Below, in pieces: positions 1-10,400 of a stretch of 64,000 nucleotides of DNA (the first letter of the stretch is position 1; every line of letters starts with the position of its first letter). The notes beneath the pieces are model-generated. The model was given only the letters and a program-made list of their open reading frames with translations. It did no database searches and was not told where the DNA came from. Source of the stretch: Chloroflexota bacterium. Lineage in GTDB: Bacteria > Chloroflexota > Anaerolineae > Caldilineales > Caldilineaceae. The stretch lies in the NCBI GenBank assembly GCA_018969295.1, contig JAGWYN010000012.1, positions 47,738 to 111,737 of the forward strand, read 5' to 3'. The position numbers and the translations under genes were made by a program.

Positions 1-3000
1 TCTTCGAAGCGCACTGCCACGGCATTGGGGGTGCGCTCGACCTGTTCTTCGAAGAGTGTATGGATGCACTTCTCCTGTGGGAAGTCGGCGGCGGTGTTGT
101 TCCAATCGACCAGCAGCTGTTGGCGTTCGGCAGGGGTGAGGAGGGCGAGGGTGTCGAGTGGTTGGCCAGGATCGGCGGCAATGGAGGCCAGAAACGTTTT
201 CAGGTGGTGGCACCAACGTTCGGCTGTCGTTGCGTCCAGGATATCGGCGTTGTAGCTCCATTCCAGCACCCATGAGTCGGGCAGATCGAGGATGTTGAGG
301 GCCAGGTCGAAATGGACGAAGGGGCGCGGGGAGGGGGGGAAGCTCAGCGTGACGCCGGGCAGAGCGGTGGTGGGGTGTGGCTTGTCCAGGTTGAAAATCG
401 TGCTGAGCAGCGGAGGTCGGCTGGCGTCGTGGGCAATCTGCAAGCGGTCCAGCAATTTTGCGTAAGGGTAGTCGCTGTGTTCGTAGGCGTCCAGCAGAAG
501 CGCTTTCAGGGAGCGCAGATAGTCGAGAAAGGTTGTTCCTTGGTGCATCTGGCTGCGGATCGGCAGCAGGTGGGTGCAGTAGCCGACCAGGGATTCGCTT
601 CCTTCCAGTCCTCGGCCTGCTGTGGGAACCCCGACCAACAGGTCGGTCTGGCGGGTCAGGCGGTGGAGAAAGGCCATGTAGGCGGCCAGGAGGGTCATGA
701 AGTGGGTACAGCCTTGTTGCAGGCTGGTCTGTTTCAGTGCGCGGACGAGTGCGGGTTCGAGCAGGTGGGTATGGCGTCCTCCGTGGTAGCTTTTGACCGG
801 CGGGTAGGTCTGGTCGGTGGGCAGGTTGAGGAGGGGGAGGGGAGGGGCCAGCTGTGCAAGCCAGTAGCGGGCCTGTCTCTGGAAAAGAGGAGTTGGCTCC
901 TGTTCTATTTGCCAGCGAACATATTCGCTGAACTGCTGTGCGGGGGGCAAGGTCTTTGGGTGGCCTTGTGTCAGGGCAGCGTACAGGGCAATGAGCTCAT
1001 CGAGCAAGATGCTCAGCGAAATGCCGTCGACGAGGATATGGTGGGCGGTGAAGACCAGCAGCTGTTTTTGGGGGGCCAGCTGGAGCAAGGCTGCCCGCAG
1101 CAGCGGGCCACGCGCAAAATCGAACGGTTGGCGGCTTTCGGCGTCCAGCCAGGCTGCCACGCCCTCTGCGTCCAGCGGGTGGAGGGTCAGCTGGATGGGC
1201 ATCTGGGGGTGAAAGGTCTGCATTTGGCCGTCGGCGTGAAAGGTTGCCCGCAAGGCTTCGTGGCGGTCGACGATCTGTTGAAAGGCGGTTTGCAGAAAAT
1301 CGGTTTTCACGGTGCCGTCAAACTGGATCAGGAGCCGTTCATGGTAGGCCAGAGCGCCTTGTGGGCTGATCTGGCTCAGCAGCCAGAGTTGGTACTGGGC
1401 GGGGGTGGTTGGACTCTGGCGCGCTTCTTCTGTGGTGGGGGGGGGCAGTTCGGTCGAAGCCAGGGGCGGTGGGGAGGGCAGCCTGGCCGGAGGGGGCGGG
1501 GGCTGTTTGCGCAAAAAGGCCAGCTGTTCGTGGATCACGCGCTGGGTGACCTGCAGCTGTTGTTGGAGCAGCCGTTCCAGAGCGGGCGGGGGCAGTCGGG
1601 TGAGGGGGGCTGTGGGGGGGCTGGCCGGTTCTACCGGTGGGCTGGCCGGTTCTACCGGTGGGCTGGCCGGTTCTGCCGAGGGGGGGGGCTGTACCCAGAA
1701 ACGTTGTCTTTGGAAAGCATAGGTTGGCAGGTGAACTTTGGTGTTGGCGTAGGCCTGGTCGACCGCCTGCCATTGGACAGGGGCTCCCTGCGTGTAGAGT
1801 GCACCCAGGCTGGTGAGCAGCTGTTCCCAATCGGGGACAGTTTCGTGCAGGCTCGGCAGAAACAGGAAGGAGAGCGGTGCTTCTGTCGAAACGGCGGGGG
1901 CCAGGGCCTCGACCAGCCCCAACAAGGTTGGTTTGGGGCCAATTTCGACAAAGCAGCGGCAGCCTTGGGCGAGGAGTGTTTGTGCTGCGTCGGCAAAGCG
2001 TACTGGCTGGCGCAGGTGTTGCCGCCAGTAGGTGGGGTCGGTCAAGGGGGTGGTCACGCGCTGGCCGGTCATGCTGGAGACAACTGGCAGCCTGGGGGCG
2101 GCCAGTGTCATGTTGCGCACGGCGGCCTCAAACTCTGTCAGCACCGCTTCCAACAGCGGTGAATGTGCGGCGACTGGGATGGCCAGGGTATATGTTTTAA
2201 AGCCTGCTGCCTGCAGTTGCACCGTGACGGCAGTCACGGCTTTTTCCTCTCCAGAGAGGACGACGCTGTCGGGGCCGTTGTAGGCTGCGACAGTGACCTG
2301 TGCAGGGTCAGTCAGGAAGGGGGCCACTTCGTCTGCGCTGGCCAGGACAGAGACCATTTTCCCGACGGCTTTTTCCATCAACCGGCCGCGTGTTGCCACC
2401 AGTTGGAAGCCTTCTTCCAAGCTGAACACGCCGGCTGTGTAGGCGGCGGCAAAGTCGCCGAGGCTGTGTCCCAGCACCCAGGCTGGGGAGATTCCCCAGC
2501 TGATCCAGAGATCTGCGAGCGCACACTCGACCGCATAGGTGGCTGCCTGGCCGCACCGATGGGAGGTCAGCAGATCCTGGTGGGTGGGTGGGGTTGCTGG
2601 ATAGAGCAGATCGAGCAGCGAGCGGCCCAGAGTCGACGGTGCGATTGCTTCGCAGCGGTCGATCTGCTGGCGGAAGAGTGGCTGTGTTTCATACAAGGTG
2701 CGGCCCATCTGCAGGTATTGTGACCCTTGACCTGTAAACAGAAATGCGACGGCAAGGCCGCCTTTGTCCATCTCTCCTTGGTGGACCGAGCTGGTTGGCT
2801 GGCCGTTGAGATAGGCGGCCAACCTTGTCTGCATTTGGGTTTTGTCTTGGGCTGTGATGCTGAGGCGGTGTGCGAAGTGGCTGCGTCCGACATGGGCGGT
2901 GTGGCAGATATTTTCCAGAGTGGCTGTGGGGTCGTTTTCCGGGCAGTCGGTCAGAAACTGCAGGTAGCGTTGGGCCTGGCTGTGCAGTGCCTGTGGGCTT

Positions 3001-4445
3001 TTGGCAGAGAGGGTCAGCAGCTGGTGTGAACGGGGGGGGAGGGGCGTCGTTGCGGGGGAGGGAGGGGCGCCTGCCAGGATCAGATGTGCGTTGGTTCCGC
3101 TCAGCCCAAACGAACTCAGCCCGGCGATGCGTTCCTGGGCGGGTGGGGGCTCGGTCTCTCCTGTGGGTGGCCAGGGGATGGCGGTGGTTGGGATCTGTAC
3201 GGGCGAGTGGGCCCAGTCAATCTGTGGGTTGGGGTGTTGCAGGTGGAGGTGGGGTGGAATTTCACCCTTTTGGAGCGACAGTGCCACCTTCATCAGACCG
3301 ACGATGCCTGCGGCAAACTCCAGGTGGCCGACATTTGTCTTAACGGAACCGACATAGAGGGGGCTGGAGCGGTGTTGAAAGACCTCATTCAGCGCTCCGA
3401 TCTCGATCGGATCTCCCAGTTGTGTGCCGGTGCCGTGTGCTTCGACGTAGCCGACCTGTTCGGGTTTCACCTTGGCATCTTCCAGTGCCCGTCGAATCAC
3501 CCGGACTTGGGAAGGGCCGTTGGGGATGGTCAAGCCGCCGCTGGGTCCGTCCTGGTTGACGGCTGTGCCACGGATCACGGCGGCGATCGAATCGCCGTCG
3601 GCGAGGGCGTCCCGCAAACGTTTCAAAACGACCATGCCGCACCCTTCTCCGCGCACATAGCCGTCGGCTGCTGCATCGAAGGTTTTGCAGCGGCCGTCGT
3701 TGGACAACAGATAGTCGGCGAAGAGCAGGGTGACATCTGCGTCGATCATCAGGTTGACGCCGCCGGCCAGGGCAGCCACACATTCGCCGTTGCGCAAACT
3801 CTGGCAGGCCAGATGGACTGCGGTCAAGGAAGAGGAACAGGCTGTGTCGACCGAAAGACAAGGGCCTGTGATGCCCAGCCAGTAGGAGATGCGACCTGCT
3901 GCTGTGCTCAGCGCATTGCCGGTGGCGACGTGCAGGTCGCCCGCTTCTTTGACACAAAACTTGTTGTATCCGCTTGAGCCGCCCCCGATAAAGACGCCGA
4001 CTTCTGTGTTGTACAATTCTGCTGGCACCCAGTTGGCGTCTTCGAGTGCCTCCCAGGTTGTTTCCAACAAAAGTCGGTGGGCTGGATCCATCACACTCAC
4101 TTCGTAGGGGGAAAGCCCAAAAAACGCGGCATCGAACTGGTCCACCGCTGCCAAAAATCCGCCGCGGTGGATGGCGTCGGCCAGTGCAGGGGGGGGAGGC
4201 GCTGTCAGCTGTGCGTGTTCGCGTGCGGCCCGTTCCTGCGGCAAGATGCGAATGCAATCTCGTCCATTTTGCAGATTGTCCCAGAACTGTGTGGGTGTGT
4301 CTGCGTCTCCTGGGTAGTGGCAGCCCATGCCGACGATAGCGATCGGTTCGTGGTAGCCAGCCAGTTCTTTTTCCAATTTTTGAATCACGACGACAGATTT
4401 CTGCAGGGCAGCCATCCATTCGTTGGTGGTCGATTGTTTTGTCAT
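1..4445 (-). CDS. Hybrid PKS-NRPS protein, KS-AT-C-A (3' end beyond window)
   Basis: Translation from the ATG at 4445 gives an N-terminal docking helix (residues 1-33), then KS (from about 35; VDTACSSS near 200) and AT (GHSLGDFAAA near 658, IPVAAHSPLL near 765). A Pro-rich linker with three 7-residue repeats (PASPPVE type) follows, then a helix with QQLQV...EQLAFL near 955-980. Next come an NRPS condensation domain with HHILVDG near 1135 and the opening of an adenylation domain (LFEEQVERTPNAV) at the window edge. No ACP lies between AT and C: the frame passes straight from the AT tail (FQRQRFW) to the linker. There is also no KR, DH or ER, so the bound intermediate should be a beta-ketoacyl chain. 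The start overlaps the upstream PKS stop (TGATG), implying translational coupling. I infer that the missing ACP is supplied in trans by the ACP-aminotransferase at 31071-33083. Adenylation specificity and the release domain are not visible. Confidence 0.93.
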   Translation of the reverse strand, partial: MTKQSTTNEWMAALQKSVVVIQKLEKELAGYHEPIAIVGMGCHYPGDADTPTQFWDNLQNGRDCIRILPQERAAREHAQLTAPPPPALADAIHRGGFLAAVDQFDAAFFGLSPYEVSVMDPAHRLLLETTWEALEDANWVPAELYNTEVGVFIGGGSSGYNKFCVKEAGDLHVATGNALSTAAGRISYWLGITGPCLSVDTACSSSLTAVHLACQSLRNGECVAALAGGVNLMIDADVTLLFADYLLSNDGRCKTFDAAADGYVRGEGCGMVVLKRLRDALADGDSIAAVIRGTAVNQDGPSGGLTIPNGPSQVRVIRRALEDAKVKPEQVGYVEAHGTGTQLGDPIEIGALNEVFQHRSSPLYVGSVKTNVGHLEFAAGIVGLMKVALSLQKGEIPPHLHLQHPNPQIDWAHSPVQIPTTAIPWPPTGETEPPPAQERIAGLSSFGLSGTNAHLILAGAPPSPATTPLPPRSHQLLTLSAKSPQALHSQAQRYLQFLTDCPENDPTATLENICHTAHVGRSHFAHRLSITAQDKTQMQTRLAAYLNGQPTSSVHQGEMDKGGLAVAFLFTGQGSQYLQMGRTLYETQPLFRQQIDRCEAIAPSTLGRSLLDLLYPATPPTHQDLLTSHRCGQAATYAVECALADLWISWGISPAWVLGHSLGDFAAAYTAGVFSLEEGFQLVATRGRLMEKAVGKMVSVLASADEVAPFLTDPAQVTVAAYNGPDSVVLSGEEKAVTAVTVQLQAAGFKTYTLAIPVAAHSPLLEAVLTEFEAAVRNMTLAAPRLPVVSSMTGQRVTTPLTDPTYWRQHLRQPVRFADAAQTLLAQGCRCFVEIGPKPTLLGLVEALAPAVSTEAPLSFLFLPSLHETVPDWEQLLTSLGALYTQGAPVQWQAVDQAYANTKVHLPTYAFQRQRFWVQPPPSAEPASPPVEPASPPVEPASPPTAPLTRLPPPALERLLQQQLQVTQRVIHEQLAFLRKQPPPPPARLPSPPPLASTELPPPTTEEARQSPTTPAQYQLWLLSQISPQGALAYHERLLIQFDGTVKTDFLQTAFQQIVDRHEALRATFHADGQMQTFHPQMPIQLTLHPLDAEGVAAWLDAESRQPFDFARGPLLRAALLQLAPQKQLLVFTAHHILVDGISLSILLDELIALYAALTQGHPKTLPPAQQFSEYVRWQIEQEPTPLFQRQARYWLAQLAPPLPLLNLPTDQTYPPVKSYHGGRHTHLLEPALVRALKQTSLQQGCTHFMTLLAAYMAFLHRLTRQTDLLVGVPTAGRGLEGSESLVGYCTHLLPIRSQMHQGTTFLDYLRSLKALLLDAYEHSDYPYAKLLDRLQIAHDASRPPLLSTIFNLDKPHPTTALPGVTLSFPPSPRPFVHFDLALNILDLPDSWVLEWSYNADILDATTAERWCHHLKTFLASIAADPGQPLDTLALLTPAERQQLLVDWNNTAADFPQEKCIHTLFEEQVERTPNAVAVRFE

Positions 4446-7400
4446 CAGGCGACATCCCCAAATTTTTGATCGATAAATGCCAGCAATTCGGCGCTGGACA
4501 ACTCTTCTACTGCGGCCAGGGCTGCCTGTTCGGGCTGTTCTTCCGCCTCCTGGTCTGCCGGGTCGCTGGCCAGCTGCAGAACGTCGTACAGCAGATAAGG
4601 AATCAGCGCATCCAGGGTTGGATAGTCGAACAACAAGGTGGAGCGCAACGGGCAGCCCAGGTTGGCCTGGATTTTATTTCTCAGCTCGACAGCCATCAAC
4701 GAATCCAGACCAAAATCAAAGAGACGGCTGCGCATGTCAAGGGCATCGCCGTTTTTCAGCCCTAGAACGGCTGCGATTTCGGCGCGCAAGTAGGCTTTGA
4801 GCAGAGGGATGCGCTGTTCTCCTGGGCGTTCGCGCAGCTGCTGGAGGAGGTTCTGGTCGGGGCGGGGGCTGGTCGGGCTTCGTCTGGATTCCAACCGGGC
4901 GAGCTGGGCGGGGATCACCCCGATCTGGGGGAGTGTCTGGCCCAGCAGGTAGCGGAACAGGGCGCGTCCCTGTTCTGCTGCAATCAGGCTCATGCCTTGT
5001 GTCTGCATGCGTTCGTGGAGTGGTGCGGCCATGCCTGCTTCTGCCCAGGGTCCCCAGTTGATGCTCAGGCCGGGCAGTCCCTGTTGGTGGCGTGCCTGCA
5101 TCAGTGCATCCATAAAGGCATTGGCTGCGGCATAGTTGCCTTGCCCTGGCGAGCCCAGGAGGGCTGCTGCCGACGAGAAGCAGACAAAAAAGTCCAGCGG
5201 CAGCTGGCGTGTCAAACAGTGGAGATGCCAGCTGCCGTGCACTTTGGGGTGCATGACCGTGGCCAGGCGGGCGGCTGACTGTTGCAGGAGCACGCCGTCG
5301 TCGAGCAGACCTGCGGCGTGGAGAATGCCGCGCAGCGGGGCGATCGTCTGGCAGTAGGCCAGCAGACCTTCTACTTCGGCGCGTTTGCTGAGATCGGCTG
5401 GTACCACGTGGAGGGTTGCGCCTTTGGCTTCCAGGGCGCGCAGCCGTTTTTGAACGCCATCTGGCTGGCCAGCTGCCAAGCCGTGCCGGCTGTTCAGGAT
5501 CAGGGACGTGGCTCCTTCTGCGACCAGTTCTTCGGCCATCTGCAGGCCGAGCGCGCCGAGTCCGCCGGTAATGAGATAGCTGGCGTCCTGTCGTAGAGGG
5601 AGGGGTGCAGTTTTTTGAAAAGAGATCACGATTTTGCCGACGTGTCTGGCCTGCTGCATCCATCGGAAGGCGTCGGCGATTTCTTCCCGGCCAAACAGGG
5701 TGTAGGGGAGTGCGTTCAGCCGGCCTGCTGCAAATTCGGCGTGCAATGCTTGCCAGAGGCGCGGGTGCAGGGTAGGGTCTTGGGTGCCGGCTTCGGCGAT
5801 GTCAAAGGGGTAGTATGCGGCATCGGGCCGTTGGCTTTGTACGCGGTCGACGGGCCAAATGCCCACTTTGCCGATTTCGACGAAGCGCCCGCCTGGGCGC
5901 AACGTGGCAAAACTCTGTTCGATGAACTCGCCGTTGAGGCTGTTGAAGACAACGTCGACCCCTTCTCCTGCGGTTTTTGCGAGGATTTCCTGGGCAAAAT
6001 GCAAGGTTCGAGAGTCGTAGATCGACCCAACGCCCTGTTTTTGCAAGAAGTCCCATTTGCCAGTGCTGGCGGTGCCATGGACGGTGGCGCCTGTGCTTTG
6101 GGCAATTTGTACGGCTGCCTGGCCGACCCCGCCAGCGGCGGCATGGATCAGCACTTCTTCGCCGGGTTGCAGGTTGCCCAGTTCTTTCAGCCCGTACCAG
6201 GCAGTCAGGTAGGCGGCCGGCAGGGTGGCGGCCGCTTCAAAGGTGAAGCGATCTGGAATTTTTGTCACTGCGGCGGCGGGGATCAGGAGGTAGTCGGCGA
6301 AGGTGCCGTTGTGGATTCCCATGACCCGGTCGCCGACAGTGACTTCGGTCACCCCTTTGCCCACGTTGACGACGACGCCGGCAAATTCAACCCCCAGCCC
6401 GACTTTTTGTGGGTCGTGCACCTGGAGCACCTCGGCGTAATAGTCTGCCAACAGCCCCAGCGTGTTGAGCAGATCTCGGAAGTTCAGGCCAGCTGCGTGG
6501 ACTGCAATCTCGACCTCTTTGGCGGCTGGCGGCTGGCGCAGCAGTGGAACCAGGGTCAGGTCGTCGATCGAGCCGTAGCGGGAGAGCTGCAGACGCTGGG
6601 GAGAGGGGGTGGTGGGTGTGGGGCAAGGGGTCAGGCTGGCGACATACCGCAGATCTTGCCGGTAGGCAATCTGGAGTGCGGTCGGTTTTTCGACGGCCAG
6701 TGCGGCCTGGGCTTCCTGCAACAACTGGGGAATGGCTTGTGGGCTGTCGACGGCGGCCAGATCGATGCAGGTGCATCCGAGTTCTGGGAATTCCAGGGCA
6801 ATGGTGCGTGCCAGACCCCAGAGCATGTTGTCGGCTGCGCGGCGTGCTGTAGGGGGGAGGGCGGCCATCTCGGTGGTCTGGAGCGTATGCAGGGGGGAGG
6901 GGGTCTGTGAATTTTCTGTGACAATCCACAGGCGTGCCGCAGGGGTGGTTGTAACCAGTGCCTGTGTGAGATGCAGCAGTGCTGCGGTGTGGGTCAAGGC
7001 CTGGTCGGGCACCTCCAGCTCCTGCCAGCCATCCTCTGGCCCGCTTCTGTAGAAGACGCCGACAGTGAGGGAGGGGGAATTCAGCCGGGAAGCCATTTCG
7101 GCCAGCAGCTGTGAAAAGGCGTCTGGGCGCAGCGGTGGCAGCGTGGCCTGGTAGTGGGAGCTGCTGTTTTGCTGCTGCAGCCCATAGTGTTCCCCGAAGG
7201 TGACCAGCACTGTGGGAGACCCAGTTGTCTCCAGTGCGGCGGCCAACGCTCTGTTGAAGTGGTCGGTGTTTTCTGGGGCTGTCCCCAAAACCAGCCAGAG
7301 GTGTGGTGGGCGGAGGGGGGGCAGGGGGAGAGCCAGCGGCTGGTGGGTCCAGGCTGGGGTATAGAGCCACTCTGTGTGCAGGTAGGTCTCCTGGACGGCG

Positions 7401-10400
7401 GCTGCTGGGGCGGGGCGCAACTCAAAACCGTGCACGGTTGCCAGCACGGTGCCGGTTGCGGTGAAGAGGGTGATCTGCCAGCGCTGTTCGGTTTCTTGGC
7501 GGACATGGCACCACAGCGGGTCCTGGGGGGGGGGTGGCGCGTAAAAGGTGAAGGTTTCCAGGGCAAAGGGCAACAACGTGGCCAGCTGTCCTTCTGTGCG
7601 TTCCTGGTCGAGCATGGCTGCTGCTACCAGCTGAAAAAAGGTGTCGATCAAGCTGGGAAAGAGCGGGTAGCCATGGCTGTTGACTTCAGCGGGTTGTGCC
7701 AGCTGGGCAATGGCTTCTCCCTTTCCTTCGTTGCGCCAGATTGCCTGCAGCCATCGAAACTGGGGGCCCAGGGTGATCTGTGCAGCTTCCATCGCGGCAA
7801 AGACGGCGCTGGCAGCCAGGGGGGTGTTGCAGCGCAGCTGCAGGGCTGCCCGATCGATCGGGGGGGGGGCTGTGGGCGCGGGGGGGAGCAGTCGGCCAGT
7901 GGCATGGGTCAGGAGGGGGCTGGCTGCGCCATTTTCGGCGGTGAAGCTGACGATTTGGAAGGAAATTTCGGCGGCAGGGGGGAGGGTTGCCACATACTGG
8001 ACGGTGCGTGTTGTGTGGGCTGGCAGGCTGAGCACCTGTGGAAAGACGACATCGTGCAGCTGGCAGGGCCCTTGTCCGAGCAGCTCTGCGGCGCTGAGGG
8101 CCAGTGCCAGATGGCAGGCGCCTGGCACGACGACTGCGTCGTAGACAACATGGTCGTCCAGAAACGGCAGGGAGAGGGTGCTGAACTGTTTTTCAAACAC
8201 GATCTGCTGCTGCAGCGGCAGGTGCATCTGCCGGTCAACGAGCGGGCGCAGCCCGGTGACGGCGGGGGGAGGGGTGGGTGTCAGCCAGCAGGGTTGCCGC
8301 TGGAAGGGGTAGGTGGGCAAAACCACCTTGCGGGGAGGGTCGGGCGGATAGACCGCTGGCCAGTCGATTGTGGCTCCCTGTGTATAGAGTGTGCCCAGGC
8401 TGGTGAGCAGCTGGTGCCAGTCCCCCTGGCCGGGGCGGAGAGACGGGAGATATGTGGGAGGCGGCGTGGAAACGGCTGTTTCTTCGGGAGGGGGGGAGGC
8501 CAGCCATTGGCTGGCCATGCCGATCAGGAGCGGTTTGGGGCCAATCTCCAGAAAAACGTCGACTCCCTGTTTGTGCAGGGTGGCGATACCGTCGTCGAAA
8601 CGTACGGGGTTGCGTACATGGCGGACCCAGTAGTCGGGGGTTGCGATATCGCTGTCGGCCAGCTGGCCGGTCAGGTTGGAGACCAGGGGCAGGGTTGGTG
8701 GGTGATAGGCGATCGTGTCGGCAATGGCTTTGAACTCTGCCTGCATCGGTTCCATCAGGGGCGAGTGAAAGGCGTGTGAGACAGCGAGCGGCTGGGTTTT
8801 GATGCCTTCGGATTCCAGCTGCCGGACAATGGCCAGGACTGTTGTGCGTTCGCCAGAGAGAACGACATGGGTGGGCCCATTGAACGCTGCGATCGAGACA
8901 GCTGCAGGCTGGTTGGTTGCGACAAGGAATTGGTGGACTTTTGCTATCTCTGCCTGCACGGCGACCATCATGCCCGGCTGTGTCAAGGCGCCCATCAGGC
9001 GCCCGCGTGCTGCGACCAGTTTGAGCCCTTCGGCGAGGCTGAAGACCCCGGCGACACAGGCGGCGGCGAGTTCACCGACGCTGTGTCCGAGCAGGCAGAC
9101 GGGTTGGATTCCCCAGCGCAACCAGAGCTGGGCCAGCGCGTACTCGAGCATGAACAGTGCTGGCTGTGTATATTGTGTCTCGTCGAGCCGTGTGTGGGAG
9201 GAGGGGTCGGCTGGATAGAGCACCGCCAACAGGGATTCGCCCAGAGAGCTCTGCAACAAGGTGTCGCACTCGTCCAGCAGTCGGCGAAACTCTGGCTCAG
9301 TGGCATAGAGCTCGCGGCCCATGTTGACATATTGTGCGCCTTGTCCGGTGAAAAGAAATGCCACGCGCGGGGGCTGTTCGGGCGAGTGCAGGAGAGCGCT
9401 CTCCTGTCGGGAGTGCGTCAGTTTCTCCTGGAGATCTGGCAGCGACTCAGCGACGATGGCGAGGCGGTGGTGGAAGTGGTTGCGTCCGAGGGTGGCGGTG
9501 GCGCAGAGCTCGTCGAGTCGGGGGGGGGAGCTGCGGAGAAAATCTGCGTACTGGGCGCCGATCTGGTCGAGAGCGGTCGCTGTTTTGGCGGAGAGCGGCA
9601 GCAGATAGGAGGGGCGGGGGGAGGGGGAGGGCGGCGGTGGGGGAGGTGCGGCAGCGACGATGAGATGGGCATTGGTGCCGCTGATCCCGAATGCGCTGAC
9701 ACCGGCCAGGCGTTCGGCGGCGGGCCAGGGGCGCAGGGTGGTCGGCACTTCGATGGCCAGTTCGTCCCAGTCGATGTACGGATTGGGGGTATTGAAATGG
9801 AGGTGGGGGGGGATTTCGCGGTGGTGGAGTGCCAGCACGACTTTGACAAAACTGGCAATCCCGGCAGCGGCTTCCAGATGGCCCACGTTGGTTTTGACCG
9901 ACCCGACCAGCAACGGTGTTGGGCGGTCGTGGCCGAAGACGCTGCCCAGGGCGCGCATTTCCAGCGGGTCTCCCAGTGCGGTGCCGGTGCCGTGGGCTTC
10001 GACGTAGGCGATGGAGGCTGGCGTTGTGTGTGCATTGGCCAGGGCCTGGCGCAACAATTTTTCCTGGGCGCGTTTGTTGGGGACAGTCAGGCCGCTGCTG
10101 GGGCCATCGTGGTTGACTGCACTTCCTTGGATCAAAGCCAGGATCGGATCGCCGTCGGCCAGGGCGTTGCTGAGGCGTTTCAAAACGACCATGCCGCAGC
10201 CTTCCCCGCGGCCATAGCCGTCTGCTGAAGCGTCGAAGGTTTTGCAGCGTCCGTCGGGGGCCAGCGCCTGCATCTGTGAGAGCAGAACATGTCCGGCGGG
10301 GGAGATCATCAGCTGTACGCCGCCGGCCAGGGCGAGATCGCACTCGCCTGCCCGCAAACTTTGGCAGGCCAGATGGAGGGCGACCAGGGCAGAGGAACAG

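Noticed and set aside
1616..1683. 21-bp tandem repeats as a mobile or regulatory element
   Set aside because: They keep the reading frame and encode a Pro-rich PASPPVE linker between AT and C domains.
1..4445. Thioesterase or reductase release domain for the assembly line
   Set aside because: None is visible; the protein continues beyond the left edge, and the hydrolase at 34214-35947 is exported and so unlikely to release the chain.
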